NCBI RefSeq assembly: GCF_001428805.1
Contig: NZ_LMIS01000001.1
Span: 1-64,000 of the forward strand
Source: Aeromicrobium sp. Root236
Lineage (GTDB): Bacteria; Actinomycetota; Actinomycetes; Propionibacteriales; Nocardioidaceae
DNA: 64,000 nt
Reading direction: 5' to 3'
The number at the start of each line of letters is the position of its first letter. Position 1 is the first letter of the stretch. Positions 15,924 to 24,687 of the stretch are shown here, piece by piece. Made by a program: the position numbers and the translations under genes. The notes beneath the pieces are model-generated. The model was not told the DNA's origin. It searched no databases and saw only the letters and a program-made list of their open reading frames with translations.

Positions 15924-16322
15924 GTGGCTGACCTCTCGATTCCCGGCATCGTCGTCGCGGCGCTGGCCTTCTCGTTCCTCGGTGTCCTCTGGTACGGCGT
16001 CATGTTCGGTCGGACGTGGCAGGTCGCCTCGGGCCTCGCGGACGATCCGACCGGGACCTGGCCGCATCCGATCGTGCTCGGCGCGACGATGCTCGTGGGG
16101 CTCGTCCTCGCGTTCGCTCTCGCCACGCAGATCGACGCGGACGGCGTCGAGCACGGATTCCTGCTGGGCCTGGGGGCGGGCGCGGCTGCCGGACTGATCA
16201 CGCTCGGGCGCCATCGCCGACGGGATTCCTGGTCCCTCACCGGCTTCGCCGTCGACGCCGGCTACTTCGTCGTCGGGACCGCGTTGATGGGCCTCATTGT
16301 CGGGGCGTTCCAGGCGTCCTGA
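15924..16322 (+). CDS. DUF1761 family membrane protein
   Basis: A 132-residue, four-helix protein. The N-terminal FLGVLWYGVMFGRTW is the usual DUF1761 signature. The GTG start lies 6 nt after TACGTT (15912-15917), a leaderless arrangement. Function is unknown. Confidence 0.75.
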   Translation: MADLSIPGIVVAALAFSFLGVLWYGVMFGRTWQVASGLADDPTGTWPHPIVLGATMLVGLVLAFALATQIDADGVEHGFLLGLGAGAAAGLITLGRHRRRDSWSLTGFAVDAGYFVVGTALMGLIVGAFQAS

Positions 16323-16386
16323 CGCATCCGGCGTCCATGTCTGAAACCCGCCGGTAAGTGTCGGCGCCGGCCGTCATGATGGACGT

Positions 16387-17832
16387 ATGCACACCGACCA
16401 CGAACGCTGCTACCGGGCCGCTGAGTCGCGCGACGCGCGGTTCGACGGCGTCTTCTACGTCGGGGTCAGGACGACCGGCATCTACTGCCGTCCATCGTGC
16501 CCGGCGGTCACGCCCAAGCGCGAGAACGTCACCTTCTACGCCTCCGCCGCAGCGGCCCAGGACGCCGGCTTCCGAGCCTGCCGCCGGTGCCGTCCCGACA
16601 CCACGCCGGGCTCGCCGGAGTGGAACGTACGCGCCGACGCCGTGGGCCGGGCGATGCGCCTGATCGCCGACGGCGTGGTCGAGCGCGAAGGCGTCGACGG
16701 CCTCGCGAGCCGCCTCGGCTACAGCCAGCGGCACGTGACCCGCATGCTGACCCAGGAGCTCGGCGCCGGACCGCTGGCTCTCGCACGCAGCAACCGGGCG
16801 CACGCCGCCAGGGTCCTCATCGAGACCACCGAGATGCCGATGTCCGACATCGCGTTCGCCGCCGGCTTCGCCTCGATCCGGCAGTTCAACGACTCCGTGC
16901 GCCACGTCTACGCGCTGTCGCCCACCGAGATGCGCGGTCGTCGCCGCAGCACGCCGACCGGCCGCGTCACGCTGCGCCTCGCGGTGCGCCAACCGTTCCA
17001 CGCCGACGGGCTCCTCGAGTTCCTCGGCGGCCGGCTGATCGCCGGTGTCGAGCGGATCGACGGCCGGACATACGCCCGCGTGATGCGGCTGCCGCACGGT
17101 CTCGGCGCGGTCCAGCTGACGCTGCACGACGACCACGTCGACTGCGAGCTCGAGCTCGCCGACCTGCGTGACACCGCCGTCGCGGTGCAGCGGTGCCGGC
17201 GCCTGCTCGATCTCGACGCCGACCCGCTCGCGATCGACGAGGTGCTTGCGGAGGATCCGCTGCTCGCCCCGCTCGTGGCGGCGGCCCCGGGGTTGCGGCT
17301 GCCGAGCCAGGTCGACGGCTTCGAGGTCGCCGTCCGGGCGATCGTCGGCCAACAGGTCTCGGTCGCCGGGGCCCGTACGATCCTCGGCCGGTTCGCGGAG
17401 GCCTACGGCACCCCGGTGACGTTCGACCTCGCTGCCTCGCACGGCCTGACCCACGCGTTCGCGACTCCGGAGGCGCTCGCCGAGGCCGACGACACGGCCC
17501 TGAGCATGCCGCGGAGCCGGGCACGCGCGCTGATCGGTGTCGCGCAGGCGGTGGCCGACGGCAAGATCGAGCTCGACCCGGGCGCCGACCGCGAGGCCGT
17601 ACGCGCCGACCTGGTCGCCCTGCCCGGCATCGGGCCATGGACCGCCGACTACATCAGCATGCGCGCCCTCGCGCACCCGGACGTGATGCTCGAGACCGAC
17701 CTCATCATCCGCCGCATGCTCGAACGCCACGGCGTCGAGCCCGAACGCACCGAACGATGGAAGCCATGGCGTTCCTACGCCGCCATGCACCTCTGGCGCG
17801 CGAGCGCCGACGTCGAAAGGACCCTGACATGA
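16387..17832 (+). CDS. Ada-type metal-binding/AraC HTH/AlkA glycosylase fusion
   Basis: A 481-residue DNA-repair protein. Residues 1-75 form the Ada zinc module with the Cys pairs YCRPSC and ACRRC, the first Cys being the methyl-acceptor type. Residues 80-180 are an AraC-type HTH. The rest is AlkA: N-terminal domain and a helix-hairpin-helix ending in LPGIGPWTADY with the catalytic Asp in LETDL. It should sense methyl phosphotriesters, activate transcription and excise 3-methyladenine. It lacks the Ada O6-methyltransferase domain, which the overlapping next gene (ogt) supplies. A CATGAT hexamer sits 6 nt before the ATG. Confidence 0.9.
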   Translation: MHTDHERCYRAAESRDARFDGVFYVGVRTTGIYCRPSCPAVTPKRENVTFYASAAAAQDAGFRACRRCRPDTTPGSPEWNVRADAVGRAMRLIADGVVEREGVDGLASRLGYSQRHVTRMLTQELGAGPLALARSNRAHAARVLIETTEMPMSDIAFAAGFASIRQFNDSVRHVYALSPTEMRGRRRSTPTGRVTLRLAVRQPFHADGLLEFLGGRLIAGVERIDGRTYARVMRLPHGLGAVQLTLHDDHVDCELELADLRDTAVAVQRCRRLLDLDADPLAIDEVLAEDPLLAPLVAAAPGLRLPSQVDGFEVAVRAIVGQQVSVAGARTILGRFAEAYGTPVTFDLAASHGLTHAFATPEALAEADDTALSMPRSRARALIGVAQAVADGKIELDPGADREAVRADLVALPGIGPWTADYISMRALAHPDVMLETDLIIRRMLERHGVEPERTERWKPWRSYAAMHLWRASADVERTLT

Positions 17833-18293
17833 CCACACGTTGGATGGACTCGCCGATCGGCGGGCTCCGCATTCACGCCTCCGCAGGACTCATCACCGCG
17901 ATCGACTTCGGTGCGGGCAAGCCGCGCCGCACCCGCTCGAACGATCCACTCCTCGACCGCGCCGAGCAGCAGCTCAGCGAGTACTTCGCCGGCGAGCGCA
18001 CGTCGTTCGACCTCCCGCTGGCCAGCGAGGGCTCGGAGTTCCAGAAGAAGGTCTGGGCCGAGCTGCAGCGCATCCCCTACGGCGAGACCGCGAGCTACGG
18101 CGACATCGCCCGGCGGCTGGGCTACGAGCCGGTGATCTCCCGTGCGGTCGGCGCGGCCAACGGGGCCAACCCGATCCCGATCATCGTGCCGTGCCATCGC
18201 GTGATCGGCTCCGACGGCTCGCTGACCGGCTACGCCGGCGGTCTCGAGCGCAAGAAGACCCTGCTCGACCTCGAGGTGCCCGGCCTGTTCTGA
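17829..18293 (+). CDS. ogt: Methylated-DNA-[protein]-cysteine S-methyltransferase
   Basis: A 154-residue O6-alkylguanine-DNA alkyltransferase. The active-site motif PCHRVIGSDG and the helix-turn-helix Arg region are intact. It overlaps the Ada-AlkA gene by 4 nt (ATGA), making one alkylation-response operon, presumably activated by methylated Ada-AlkA. Confidence 0.93.
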   Translation: MTTRWMDSPIGGLRIHASAGLITAIDFGAGKPRRTRSNDPLLDRAEQQLSEYFAGERTSFDLPLASEGSEFQKKVWAELQRIPYGETASYGDIARRLGYEPVISRAVGAANGANPIPIIVPCHRVIGSDGSLTGYAGGLERKKTLLDLEVPGLF

Positions 18294-18360
18294 GCCGCCC
18301 GCTGTTCACCCGGACGTGGCACCATGACGAGCCAGTGTCGTTCGAGCACAGGAGAAGGCC

Positions 18361-18819
18361 ATGGCCGCACGTACCAAGTCGTCCAAGAAGTCGGGCAAGG
18401 GCAAGGGCTCGCCGGACTCGGAGCTCGCCGCCGCCCAGGAGGCGATCAAGAACCTCCGGGCCACCGTGGCCAAGCTGGAGAAGTCCGTCGGCAAGCTCGA
18501 GGACAAGCTGGAGAAGCGGGTCAGTGAGCTGAAGCGCGATGCCAAGAAGCTGCGCGGAGCGGCCGAGCAGGCCGGCAAGTCGGCGGTCAAGTCCGCCCGC
18601 GACGCCGGCAAGTCCGCGGCCAAGACCGCACGCACCTCGACTCGCAAGGCCAGGGGCGGCAAGCCCGCGCCGGCGGCCAAGGTCGAGGTCGTGCCCGTCC
18701 AGGCAGCGCCGAAGTCGGAGCTGACCGTCGCGGAGCTGCGAGCCGCGGCGCGTGCGCAGGGTGTCACCGGCTACTCGCGGATGACGAAGGCCCAGCTGGT
18801 CGCCGCCCTCAAGGGCTGA
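18361..18819 (+). CDS. Histone-like coiled-coil protein with SAP/Rho_N-like C-terminus, copy 1
   Basis: A 152-residue basic protein. A Lys/Ser-rich N-terminus, a coiled coil (about 21-65), a Lys-Ala-Ser repeat tail resembling histone H1 (about 70-105), and a C-terminal 32-residue motif (LTVAELRAAARAQG, then GYSRMTKAQLVAAL) of the Rho N-terminal or SAP type. It probably binds nucleic acid and may be nucleoid-associated. The next gene is a paralogue with the same C-terminus. Confidence 0.6.
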   Translation: MAARTKSSKKSGKGKGSPDSELAAAQEAIKNLRATVAKLEKSVGKLEDKLEKRVSELKRDAKKLRGAAEQAGKSAVKSARDAGKSAAKTARTSTRKARGGKPAPAAKVEVVPVQAAPKSELTVAELRAAARAQGVTGYSRMTKAQLVAALKG

Positions 18820-18905
18820 CTCGACGGGCAGGTCTCTGACCAGCGTGTTCGCCCTCCGTTCACCACCGTCCGCCATGGTGTGGGGCACCCGCACCGGAGG
18901 TGAAC

Positions 18906-19331
18906 ATGGCTGCCAAGCCCGGCAAGAAGACCCGCCCGACGAAGTCCGAGAAGAAGCTCGCTGTCGCGACCGCGACGGTCGCGGAGCTGACGGCCGAGAT
19001 CGCCGTGCTCCGCGACCGGGTCAAGGCCCTCGAGGTCGAAGCCGCGACGTGGAGGAAGCGCGCCGAGAAGCAGCGATCCCGCGTGCAGAAGGTGCGCGCC
19101 AAGGCCGAGCAGGCGATCGCCGAGGCCAACGCCAAGCGCAAGAAGGCCAAGGCGCGCGCCCGTCAGGTGATCGCCGATCACCCGCGGGCCGAACCCCTCG
19201 CCCTCAGGGACGCACCCAAGGCGCCCGGGCCGACGTGGACCGTGACGCAGCTTCGCGCAGCGGCCAAGGACCAGGGCGTCGCGGGCTACTCGCGCATGCG
19301 CAAGGACCAGCTGCTCGCCGAGCTGATCTAG
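18906..19331 (+). CDS. Coiled-coil protein with SAP/Rho_N-like C-terminus, copy 2
   Basis: A 141-residue paralogue of the preceding gene. The N-terminus is basic, residues 20-85 are a long charged coiled coil, and the C-terminal 30 residues (TVTQLRAAAKDQG, GYSRMRKDQLLAEL) are nearly the same motif as in copy 1. ATG 18906 is chosen because GGAGG lies 6 nt upstream. It lacks the H1-like repeat. Nucleic-acid binding is inferred. Confidence 0.6.
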   Translation: MAAKPGKKTRPTKSEKKLAVATATVAELTAEIAVLRDRVKALEVEAATWRKRAEKQRSRVQKVRAKAEQAIAEANAKRKKAKARARQVIADHPRAEPLALRDAPKAPGPTWTVTQLRAAAKDQGVAGYSRMRKDQLLAELI

Positions 19332-19387
19332 CCATGGCTGTGGATGACGGGTTCGACGTCGTCGGAGTCGTCCGGCGATCGTGGAGC

Positions 19388-19804
19388 ATGACCTCATCAG
19401 ACATCCCCGACGTCCACTCCCTGGCTGACCTCGAGCGCGTCTGGCGCCATCTCATCGAGCCGCTGGGGTTCGGCAGCCGGCAGATCTTCGCGATCATGCT
19501 GGATCGCGACGGGCGGGTCCATCCCTCGATCGTCAACGTCACGGACTGCCCGGCCACACCGGACGGGCAGATGCTCGTCAACCTGGCGCGATCGCTGCGC
19601 ACCGTGCTCGACGAGGCCGATCCGGACGGCTCGATCGCGATGCTGTGGGCTCGGCCGACGCATGCGGGCACCCGCGCGTCCGACATCCAGTGGGTCCGGG
19701 CGATCACCGCCGTGACGGCCGCGCACTCACTCGGTGAGTGGCCGCTGCACACCGCGGACGACTCGGTGCTGCGCGTGATGTCGCCGGACGACCTTGCCGC
19801 CTAG
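19388..19804 (+). CDS. Conserved hypothetical protein
   Basis: A 138-residue soluble protein without a recognised domain. The sequence has the look of a small alpha/beta protein with the pattern IFAIMLDRDGRVHP near the middle and a His-rich stretch after it. An earlier in-frame ATG (19334) exists, but the codons between look less conserved in style and GTGGAG lies directly before 19388. No functional call is possible. Confidence 0.5.
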   Translation: MTSSDIPDVHSLADLERVWRHLIEPLGFGSRQIFAIMLDRDGRVHPSIVNVTDCPATPDGQMLVNLARSLRTVLDEADPDGSIAMLWARPTHAGTRASDIQWVRAITAVTAAHSLGEWPLHTADDSVLRVMSPDDLAA

Positions 19805-19811
19805 CCGGCGT

Positions 19812-20528
19812 CTAGTTGGACCGGCGGAGGCTCTGCGAGAGGCGTTCAGCGGCAGCGACGACGGCTGGCGCGTGCATCCGGCCGGGCTGCCGGGTCAGTC
19901 GCTCGAGCGGGCCCGACACCGACACCGCGGCGACGACCTTGCCCGAGGGGGAGCGGACCGGCGCGGAGACCGAGCCGACGCCCGTCTCGCGCTCTCCGAC
20001 GCTCTGGGCCCAGCCACGACGGCGTACGGCCGACAGCTCGGCGGCCGAGAACGTGGCCTTGAGCAGTCCCTTGTTCATCCGCTCCGGGTCCTCCCACGAC
20101 AGCAGGACCTGGGCGGCGGAGCCGGCACTCATCGTCAGCTGGCCGCCGACGGGGATCGAGTCACGCAGACCGGTCGGGCGATCGGCTGCGGCGACACATA
20201 CGCGGAAGTCGCCCTGGCGACGGAACAGCTGTGCGGACTCGCCGGTGATGTCACGCAGACGGGCCAGCACCGGTCCGGCGGCCGCCAGCAGGCGGTCCTC
20301 TCCGGCAGCGGCAGCGAGCTCGCCGAGACGCGGGCCGAGGATGAAGCGTCCTTGCATGTCCCGAGCGACGAGCCGATGATGTTCGAGTGCCACGGCGAGG
20401 CGGTGCGCAGTGGGTCGCGCGAGGCCGGTGCTCGCCACGAGACCGGCCAGTGTCGCGGGTCCGGGCTCGAGCGCGGCGAGCACGAGAGCGGCTTTGTCGA
20501 GAACGCCGACTCCGCTAGAGTTGTCCAT
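19812..20528 (-). CDS. ndgR: IclR-family regulator of leucine biosynthesis
   Basis: A 238-residue IclR regulator with an N-terminal winged HTH (residues 7-65) and a C-terminal effector domain ([20 protein letters not shown]). Divergent placement next to leuCD is the conserved setting of NdgR/LtbR-type regulators, which control leucine biosynthesis in actinobacteria. The intergenic region has two inverted repeats that may be its operators. Confidence 0.85.
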   Translation of the reverse strand: MDNSSGVGVLDKAALVLAALEPGPATLAGLVASTGLARPTAHRLAVALEHHRLVARDMQGRFILGPRLGELAAAAGEDRLLAAAGPVLARLRDITGESAQLFRRQGDFRVCVAAADRPTGLRDSIPVGGQLTMSAGSAAQVLLSWEDPERMNKGLLKATFSAAELSAVRRRGWAQSVGERETGVGSVSAPVRSPSGKVVAAVSVSGPLERLTRQPGRMHAPAVVAAAERLSQSLRRSN

Positions 20529-20533
20529 GTCTT

Positions 20534-20563
20534 GATACTGCCGTATCGCATTGTGAGACGCAA
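20534..20563. promoter_or_regulatory. Candidate NdgR operators in the ndgR-leuC divergence
   Basis: Two palindromes lie close together: GATAC-TGCC-GTATC (20534-20547) and TTGTG-AGA-CGCAA (20551-20563). Both sit between the start codons of ndgR and leuC and near the presumed promoters. IclR-type regulators bind such short palindromes. Confidence 0.5.
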
Positions 20564-20617
20564 GTGCATACTGGTGGTGGTGCCGAGGGGCATCGGAACG
20601 CAGCTGAGGAGAGCGCC

Positions 20618-22039
20618 ATGGGCAAGACCCTTGCCGAGAAGATCTGGGACGAGCACGTCGTACGCAGCCACGAGGGCGAGCCCGACCTGCTCTACATCGA
20701 CCTGCACCTGATTCACGAGGTGACGAGTCCTCAGGCCTTCGACGGGCTCCGCATCGCCGGGCGCACCGTGCGCCGCCCCGACCTCACCCTCGCGACCGAG
20801 GACCACAACATCCCGACGACCGACCTCGACAAGCCGATCGCCGACCTCGTGTCGCGCACGCAGGTCGAGACGCTCCGCCGCAACTGCGAGGAGTTCGGCG
20901 TACGCCTGCACCCCATGGGCGACATCGACCAGGGCATCGTGCACGTCGTCGGCCCGCAGCTCGGCCTGACCCAGCCCGGCATGACGATCGTGTGCGGCGA
21001 CTCGCACACCTCGACGCACGGCGCCTTCGGCTCGATCGCGTTCGGCATCGGTACGTCCGAGGTCGAGCACGTGCTGGCGACGCAGTCGTTGTCGCAGGCC
21101 AAGCCCAAGATGATGGCCGTCGAGGTCGTCGGCGAGCTGCCCGTCGGCTCGACCGCCAAGGACCTGATCCTCGCGCTCATCACGCAGGAGACGACCGGCG
21201 GCGGACAGGGCTACATCGTGGAGTACCGCGGTGAGGCGATCCGCAAGCTGTCGATGGAAGCCCGCATGACGATCTGCAACATGTCGATCGAGTGGGGCGC
21301 CAAGGCCGGACTCATCGCTCCGGACCAGACGACCTACGACTACCTCGAGGGACGCCCGAACGCGCCGACGGGTGCCGACTGGGACGCCGCGGTGGCCTAC
21401 TGGGACAGTCTCGTCACCGACGACGACGCCGAGTTCGACAAGGTCATCACGATCGACGCCTCGACCATCACGCCGTTCGTCACGTGGGGCACCAACCCCG
21501 GCCAGGGCGTGCCGCTGTCCGGCAACGTGCCCGACCCGGCATCGTTCGAGGACGACAACGAGCGCATCGCCGCCGAGAACGCCCTGCGCTACATGGGCCT
21601 CGAGGCCGGCACGCCGATGAAGGACATCAAGGTCGACACGGTGTTCATCGGGTCCTGCACCAACGGCCGCATCGAGGACCTGCGCGTCGCCGCCAACCTC
21701 ATCGAGGGGCACAAGGTCGCTCCGGACACCCGGATCCTCGTCGTCCCCGGCTCGGTGCGCGTACGCCTGGAGGCCGAGCAGGAGGGCCTCGACGTGATCT
21801 TCAAGGACGCCGGCGCCGAGTGGCGCGGTGCGGGCTGCTCGATGTGCCTGGGCATGAACCCCGACCAGCTCACGCCGGGGGAGCGCAGCGCGTCGACGTC
21901 CAACCGCAACTTCGAAGGCCGTCAGGGCAAGGGTGGACGTACGCACCTGGTGTCGCCCGACGTGGCCGTCGCCACCGGAATCCTCGGACACCTCGCCGGC
22001 CCCGCCGACCTGGCCGAGCTCGAGAAGGCAGGAGCCTAG
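20618..22039 (+). CDS. leuC: 3-isopropylmalate dehydratase large subunit
   Basis: A 473-residue LeuC. The early motif [22 protein letters not shown], and the iron-sulphur ligands in [12 protein letters not shown] and [10 protein letters not shown] are all present, so the 4Fe-4S site is complete. With LeuD it isomerises 2- to 3-isopropylmalate. ATG 20618 is preceded by GAGGAG. LeuD follows after 2 nt. Confidence 0.97.
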   Translation: MGKTLAEKIWDEHVVRSHEGEPDLLYIDLHLIHEVTSPQAFDGLRIAGRTVRRPDLTLATEDHNIPTTDLDKPIADLVSRTQVETLRRNCEEFGVRLHPMGDIDQGIVHVVGPQLGLTQPGMTIVCGDSHTSTHGAFGSIAFGIGTSEVEHVLATQSLSQAKPKMMAVEVVGELPVGSTAKDLILALITQETTGGGQGYIVEYRGEAIRKLSMEARMTICNMSIEWGAKAGLIAPDQTTYDYLEGRPNAPTGADWDAAVAYWDSLVTDDDAEFDKVITIDASTITPFVTWGTNPGQGVPLSGNVPDPASFEDDNERIAAENALRYMGLEAGTPMKDIKVDTVFIGSCTNGRIEDLRVAANLIEGHKVAPDTRILVVPGSVRVRLEAEQEGLDVIFKDAGAEWRGAGCSMCLGMNPDQLTPGERSASTSNRNFEGRQGKGGRTHLVSPDVAVATGILGHLAGPADLAELEKAGA

Positions 22040-22041
22040 TC

Positions 22042-22641
22042 ATGGAGAAGTTCTCGACTCATACAGGTGTGGGCGCCCCGCTGCGGCGCAGCAACGTCGA
22101 CACCGACCAGATCATCCCCGCCGTCTGGCTCAAGAAGGTCACGCGCGACGGGTTCGAAGAGGGCCTGTTCTCGGCCTGGCGCAGCGATCCGTCGTTCGTG
22201 CTCAACCAGGACGCCTACAAGAACGCGACGGTCCTCGTCGCCGGCCCCGACTTCGGCACCGGCTCGTCGCGCGAGCACGCCGTGTGGGCGCTGCAGAACT
22301 ACGGGTTCAAGGTCGTCATCTCGCCGCGATTCGGCGACATCTTCCGCGGCAACTCCGGCAAGGCCGGTCTGCTGGCGGCACAGGTCGACGACAAGGTCGT
22401 GCAGCGGCTCTGGGACTACCTCGACACCAACCCCGGCGCGACGATCACGGTCGATCTGGAGTCGCGCACGGTCAAGGCCGGCGACGGCGTCGACGCGATC
22501 GAGGACTCGTTCACGATCGACGACTACACCCGCTGGCGCCTGCTCGAGGGCCTCGACGACGTCGGCATCACGCTGAGCCACGAGGACGCCATCGTCACCT
22601 ACGAGAAGTCGCGCCCGAGCTTCAAGCCCGCCACGCTCTAA
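22042..22641 (+). CDS. leuD: 3-isopropylmalate dehydratase small subunit
   Basis: A 199-residue Leu[15 protein letters not shown], the [13 protein letters not shown] loop and [15 protein letters not shown] are typical. It forms the swivel domain completing the leuC active site. It starts 2 nt after leuC, so the two genes are co-transcribed. Confidence 0.97.
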   Translation: MEKFSTHTGVGAPLRRSNVDTDQIIPAVWLKKVTRDGFEEGLFSAWRSDPSFVLNQDAYKNATVLVAGPDFGTGSSREHAVWALQNYGFKVVISPRFGDIFRGNSGKAGLLAAQVDDKVVQRLWDYLDTNPGATITVDLESRTVKAGDGVDAIEDSFTIDDYTRWRLLEGLDDVGITLSHEDAIVTYEKSRPSFKPATL

Positions 22642-22647
22642 TCGCTG

Positions 22648-22833
22648 TCACTGCCAGATCTTGATCGAGGTGACCGCGTCGCCGTCGGTCTCGACGAACA
22701 CACGCTGGCCGATGCGCAGATGACGGATGTGCTCGGCGAGCGACTCGGCGGGGAACTCCAGCGGCATGCCCTCGTCGGTCAGGAGGCTCCCGGCCCGCGT
22801 GGACTGGTCGAAGGTCGCAACGGTGCCCTGCAT
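22648..22833 (-). CDS. Small cold-shock-like protein, 61 residues
   Basis: A short protein that begins MQGTVATFDQSTRAGSLL, the fold pattern of a truncated or diverged cold-shock domain; the family is often found next to leuD in actinobacteria. The ATG lies 7 nt after TAGGGT on the minus strand, a leaderless arrangement. The aromatic RNA-binding residues of standard CspA are mostly absent. Confidence 0.7.
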   Translation of the reverse strand: MQGTVATFDQSTRAGSLLTDEGMPLEFPAESLAEHIRHLRIGQRVFVETDGDAVTSIKIWQ

Positions 22834-22876
22834 GGCAGTCACCCTAGTCGGCTCCGGAAGGTTTAGGCTCGCCCTC

Positions 22877-23614
22877 ATGGTGAAGCGCCCTGTTCCATTC
22901 ACGACCAAGGTGATCAAGTTCTTCCTCCGGCCGATCCTGATGGTCACGACCAAGCGGGACTGGCAGGGCATGGAGAACCTGCCCGACGGCGGATTCGTCC
23001 TGGCGCCCAACCACGTGTCGCACGCCGACCCGTTCCTGATCGGGCACTTCATGCTCGACAACAACATCGCGCCCCGGTTCCTCGCCAAGGACACCCTCGT
23101 CGGCGCCAAGTGGTACGGCTGGATCCTGCGCAACGCCCAGCAGATCCCGGTCTATCGCAGCACCGAGGGCGCCGCCGAGTCGCTCCGCGCGGCCTCTGCC
23201 GCCGTCGAGGCCGGTCACGTCGTCACGATCTACCCCGAGGGCACCATCACCCGCGACCCGGCCGCGTGGCCCATGAGCGGCCGCACGGGCGCCGTACGCG
23301 TCGCGCTGAGCACCGGCAAGCCGCTCGTTCCGCTGATGCAGTGGGGCCCCCAGGAGATCCTGTGGCCGTACGCCAAGAAGGTGCGGCTGTTCCCGCGCAA
23401 GACGATCCACATCCGCGTCGGCAAGCCGGTGGACCTGTCCGACTTCGAGGGCAAGGAGCTCACCGAGGAGGTCCTCCACGCGGCAACCGACCGCCTGATG
23501 GACACGTTGACTGCCATGATGGCCGAGGTGCGGGGCGAGCTGCCCTCGACACCTCGCATCGATGTGCATACCCTCAGCAAGCCGAAGAGCAACTACAAGC
23601 GATTGGATTCGTGA
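22877..23614 (+). CDS. plsC: 1-acyl-sn-glycerol-3-phosphate acyltransferase
   Basis: A 245-residue acyltransferase. The catalytic NHVSHADP motif (HX4D) is near residues 45-52, followed by YPEGTITRD. It makes phosphatidic acid from lysophosphatidic acid. The ATG is 7 nt after TAGGCT (22864-22869). gpsA follows with no gap, so precursor and acylation steps are co-expressed. Confidence 0.9.
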   Translation: MVKRPVPFTTKVIKFFLRPILMVTTKRDWQGMENLPDGGFVLAPNHVSHADPFLIGHFMLDNNIAPRFLAKDTLVGAKWYGWILRNAQQIPVYRSTEGAAESLRAASAAVEAGHVVTIYPEGTITRDPAAWPMSGRTGAVRVALSTGKPLVPLMQWGPQEILWPYAKKVRLFPRKTIHIRVGKPVDLSDFEGKELTEEVLHAATDRLMDTLTAMMAEVRGELPSTPRIDVHTLSKPKSNYKRLDS

Positions 23615-24616
23615 ATGGCGCAGACTGCCGTGATGGGCGCAGGTTCGTGGGGCACGGCCTTCGCCATGGTGCTGGCCGATGCCGGCAACGACGTACGCCT
23701 GTGGGGACGGCGGACCGAGCTGTGCGAGACGATCAACACCAAGCACGAGAACTCCGACTATCTCCCGGGCATCGAGCTGCCCAAGGAGATCACCGCGACG
23801 CACGACCCGGCCGAGGCGATGGCCGGCGCCGAGATCGTCGTGCTGGCGGTTCCGTCGCAGCAGCTGCGCGACAATCTCGTGTCGTGGAGCGAGCATGTGC
23901 CCGCCGATGCCGTCATGGTGAGCCTCATGAAGGGTGTCGAGCTCGGCACCCACAAGCGCATGAGCGAGGTCATCGCCGAGATCACCGGCGCCGGCCCTGA
24001 GCGCATCGCCGTGGTCTCGGGTCCCAACCTGGCCCGCGAGATCGCCAACCGTGAGCCGGCCGCGAGCGTCGTCGCGTGCGAGGACCAAGGGGTCGCCGAG
24101 CGGCTGCAGAAGCTGTGTCACACGGCGTCGTTCCGGCCCTACTCGATGACCGACGTGGTCGGTTGCGAGCTTGCCGGCACCGCCAAGAACATCATCGGCC
24201 TGGCTGTCGGCGTGTGCGTGGGCCTCGGCTACGGCGACAACACCAAGGCCTCGGTCATCACCCGGGGGCTCGCCGAGACGGCACGCCTCGGCGCGGCCAT
24301 CGGCGCCGACCCGGTCACGTTCATGGGCCTCGCCGGCATGGGTGACCTCGTGGCGACCTGCTCGTCGCCGCTGTCGCGCAACCGCACGTTCGGCGAGAAG
24401 CTCGGGCAGGGCATGAGCGTCGAGGAGGTCATGGGCCAGACCAGCCAGGTGGCCGAGGGCGTCAAGTCATGCGTCTCGGTCAGCGAGCTGGCCAAGCTGC
24501 ACGACGTCGAGATGCCGATCGTGGAGCATGTCGCGGCCCTGATCGCCGGCGAGATGAGCCCGGACGAGCTCGTCTCGCGGCTGATCTCGCGACAGGCCAA
24601 GCCCGAGACGGTCTAG
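23615..24616 (+). CDS. gpsA: Glycerol-3-phosphate dehydrogenase [NAD(P)+]
   Basis: A 333-residue GpsA. It has the Rossmann motif GAGSWGTAFA, the catalytic Lys regions SLMKGVE and GTAKNIIGLAVG, and the C-terminal GLAGMGDLVATC. It supplies glycerol-3-phosphate for phospholipids. Start directly after plsC stop. Confidence 0.96.
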   Translation: MAQTAVMGAGSWGTAFAMVLADAGNDVRLWGRRTELCETINTKHENSDYLPGIELPKEITATHDPAEAMAGAEIVVLAVPSQQLRDNLVSWSEHVPADAVMVSLMKGVELGTHKRMSEVIAEITGAGPERIAVVSGPNLAREIANREPAASVVACEDQGVAERLQKLCHTASFRPYSMTDVVGCELAGTAKNIIGLAVGVCVGLGYGDNTKASVITRGLAETARLGAAIGADPVTFMGLAGMGDLVATCSSPLSRNRTFGEKLGQGMSVEEVMGQTSQVAEGVKSCVSVSELAKLHDVEMPIVEHVAALIAGEMSPDELVSRLISRQAKPETV

Positions 24617-24627
24617 CTGCCGTCTGG

Positions 24628-24679
24628 TCCTTGAGCCTGTCGAAAGTACGCCAGTGCGTCCTTTCGACAAGCTCAAGGA
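24628..24679. repeat. REP-like palindrome acting as bidirectional terminator
   Basis: Two arms of 19 bases (starting TCCTTGAGCC and ending GCTCAAGGA) that pair with one internal mismatch, separated by 14 nt. It lies between the convergent gpsA and the PLP enzyme gene. This inverted repeat with the TCGA core is familiar as a dispersed intergenic element in Nocardioidaceae-like genomes, from general knowledge. Confidence 0.65.
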
Positions 24680-24687
24680 ACGGTTGG

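Noticed and set aside
20135..21991. Long open frame antisense to leuC
   Set aside because: leuC is complete with all active-site motifs; high GC at third positions opens antisense frames. The antisense product has the Asp/Arg/Val/Gly-rich look of such shadows.
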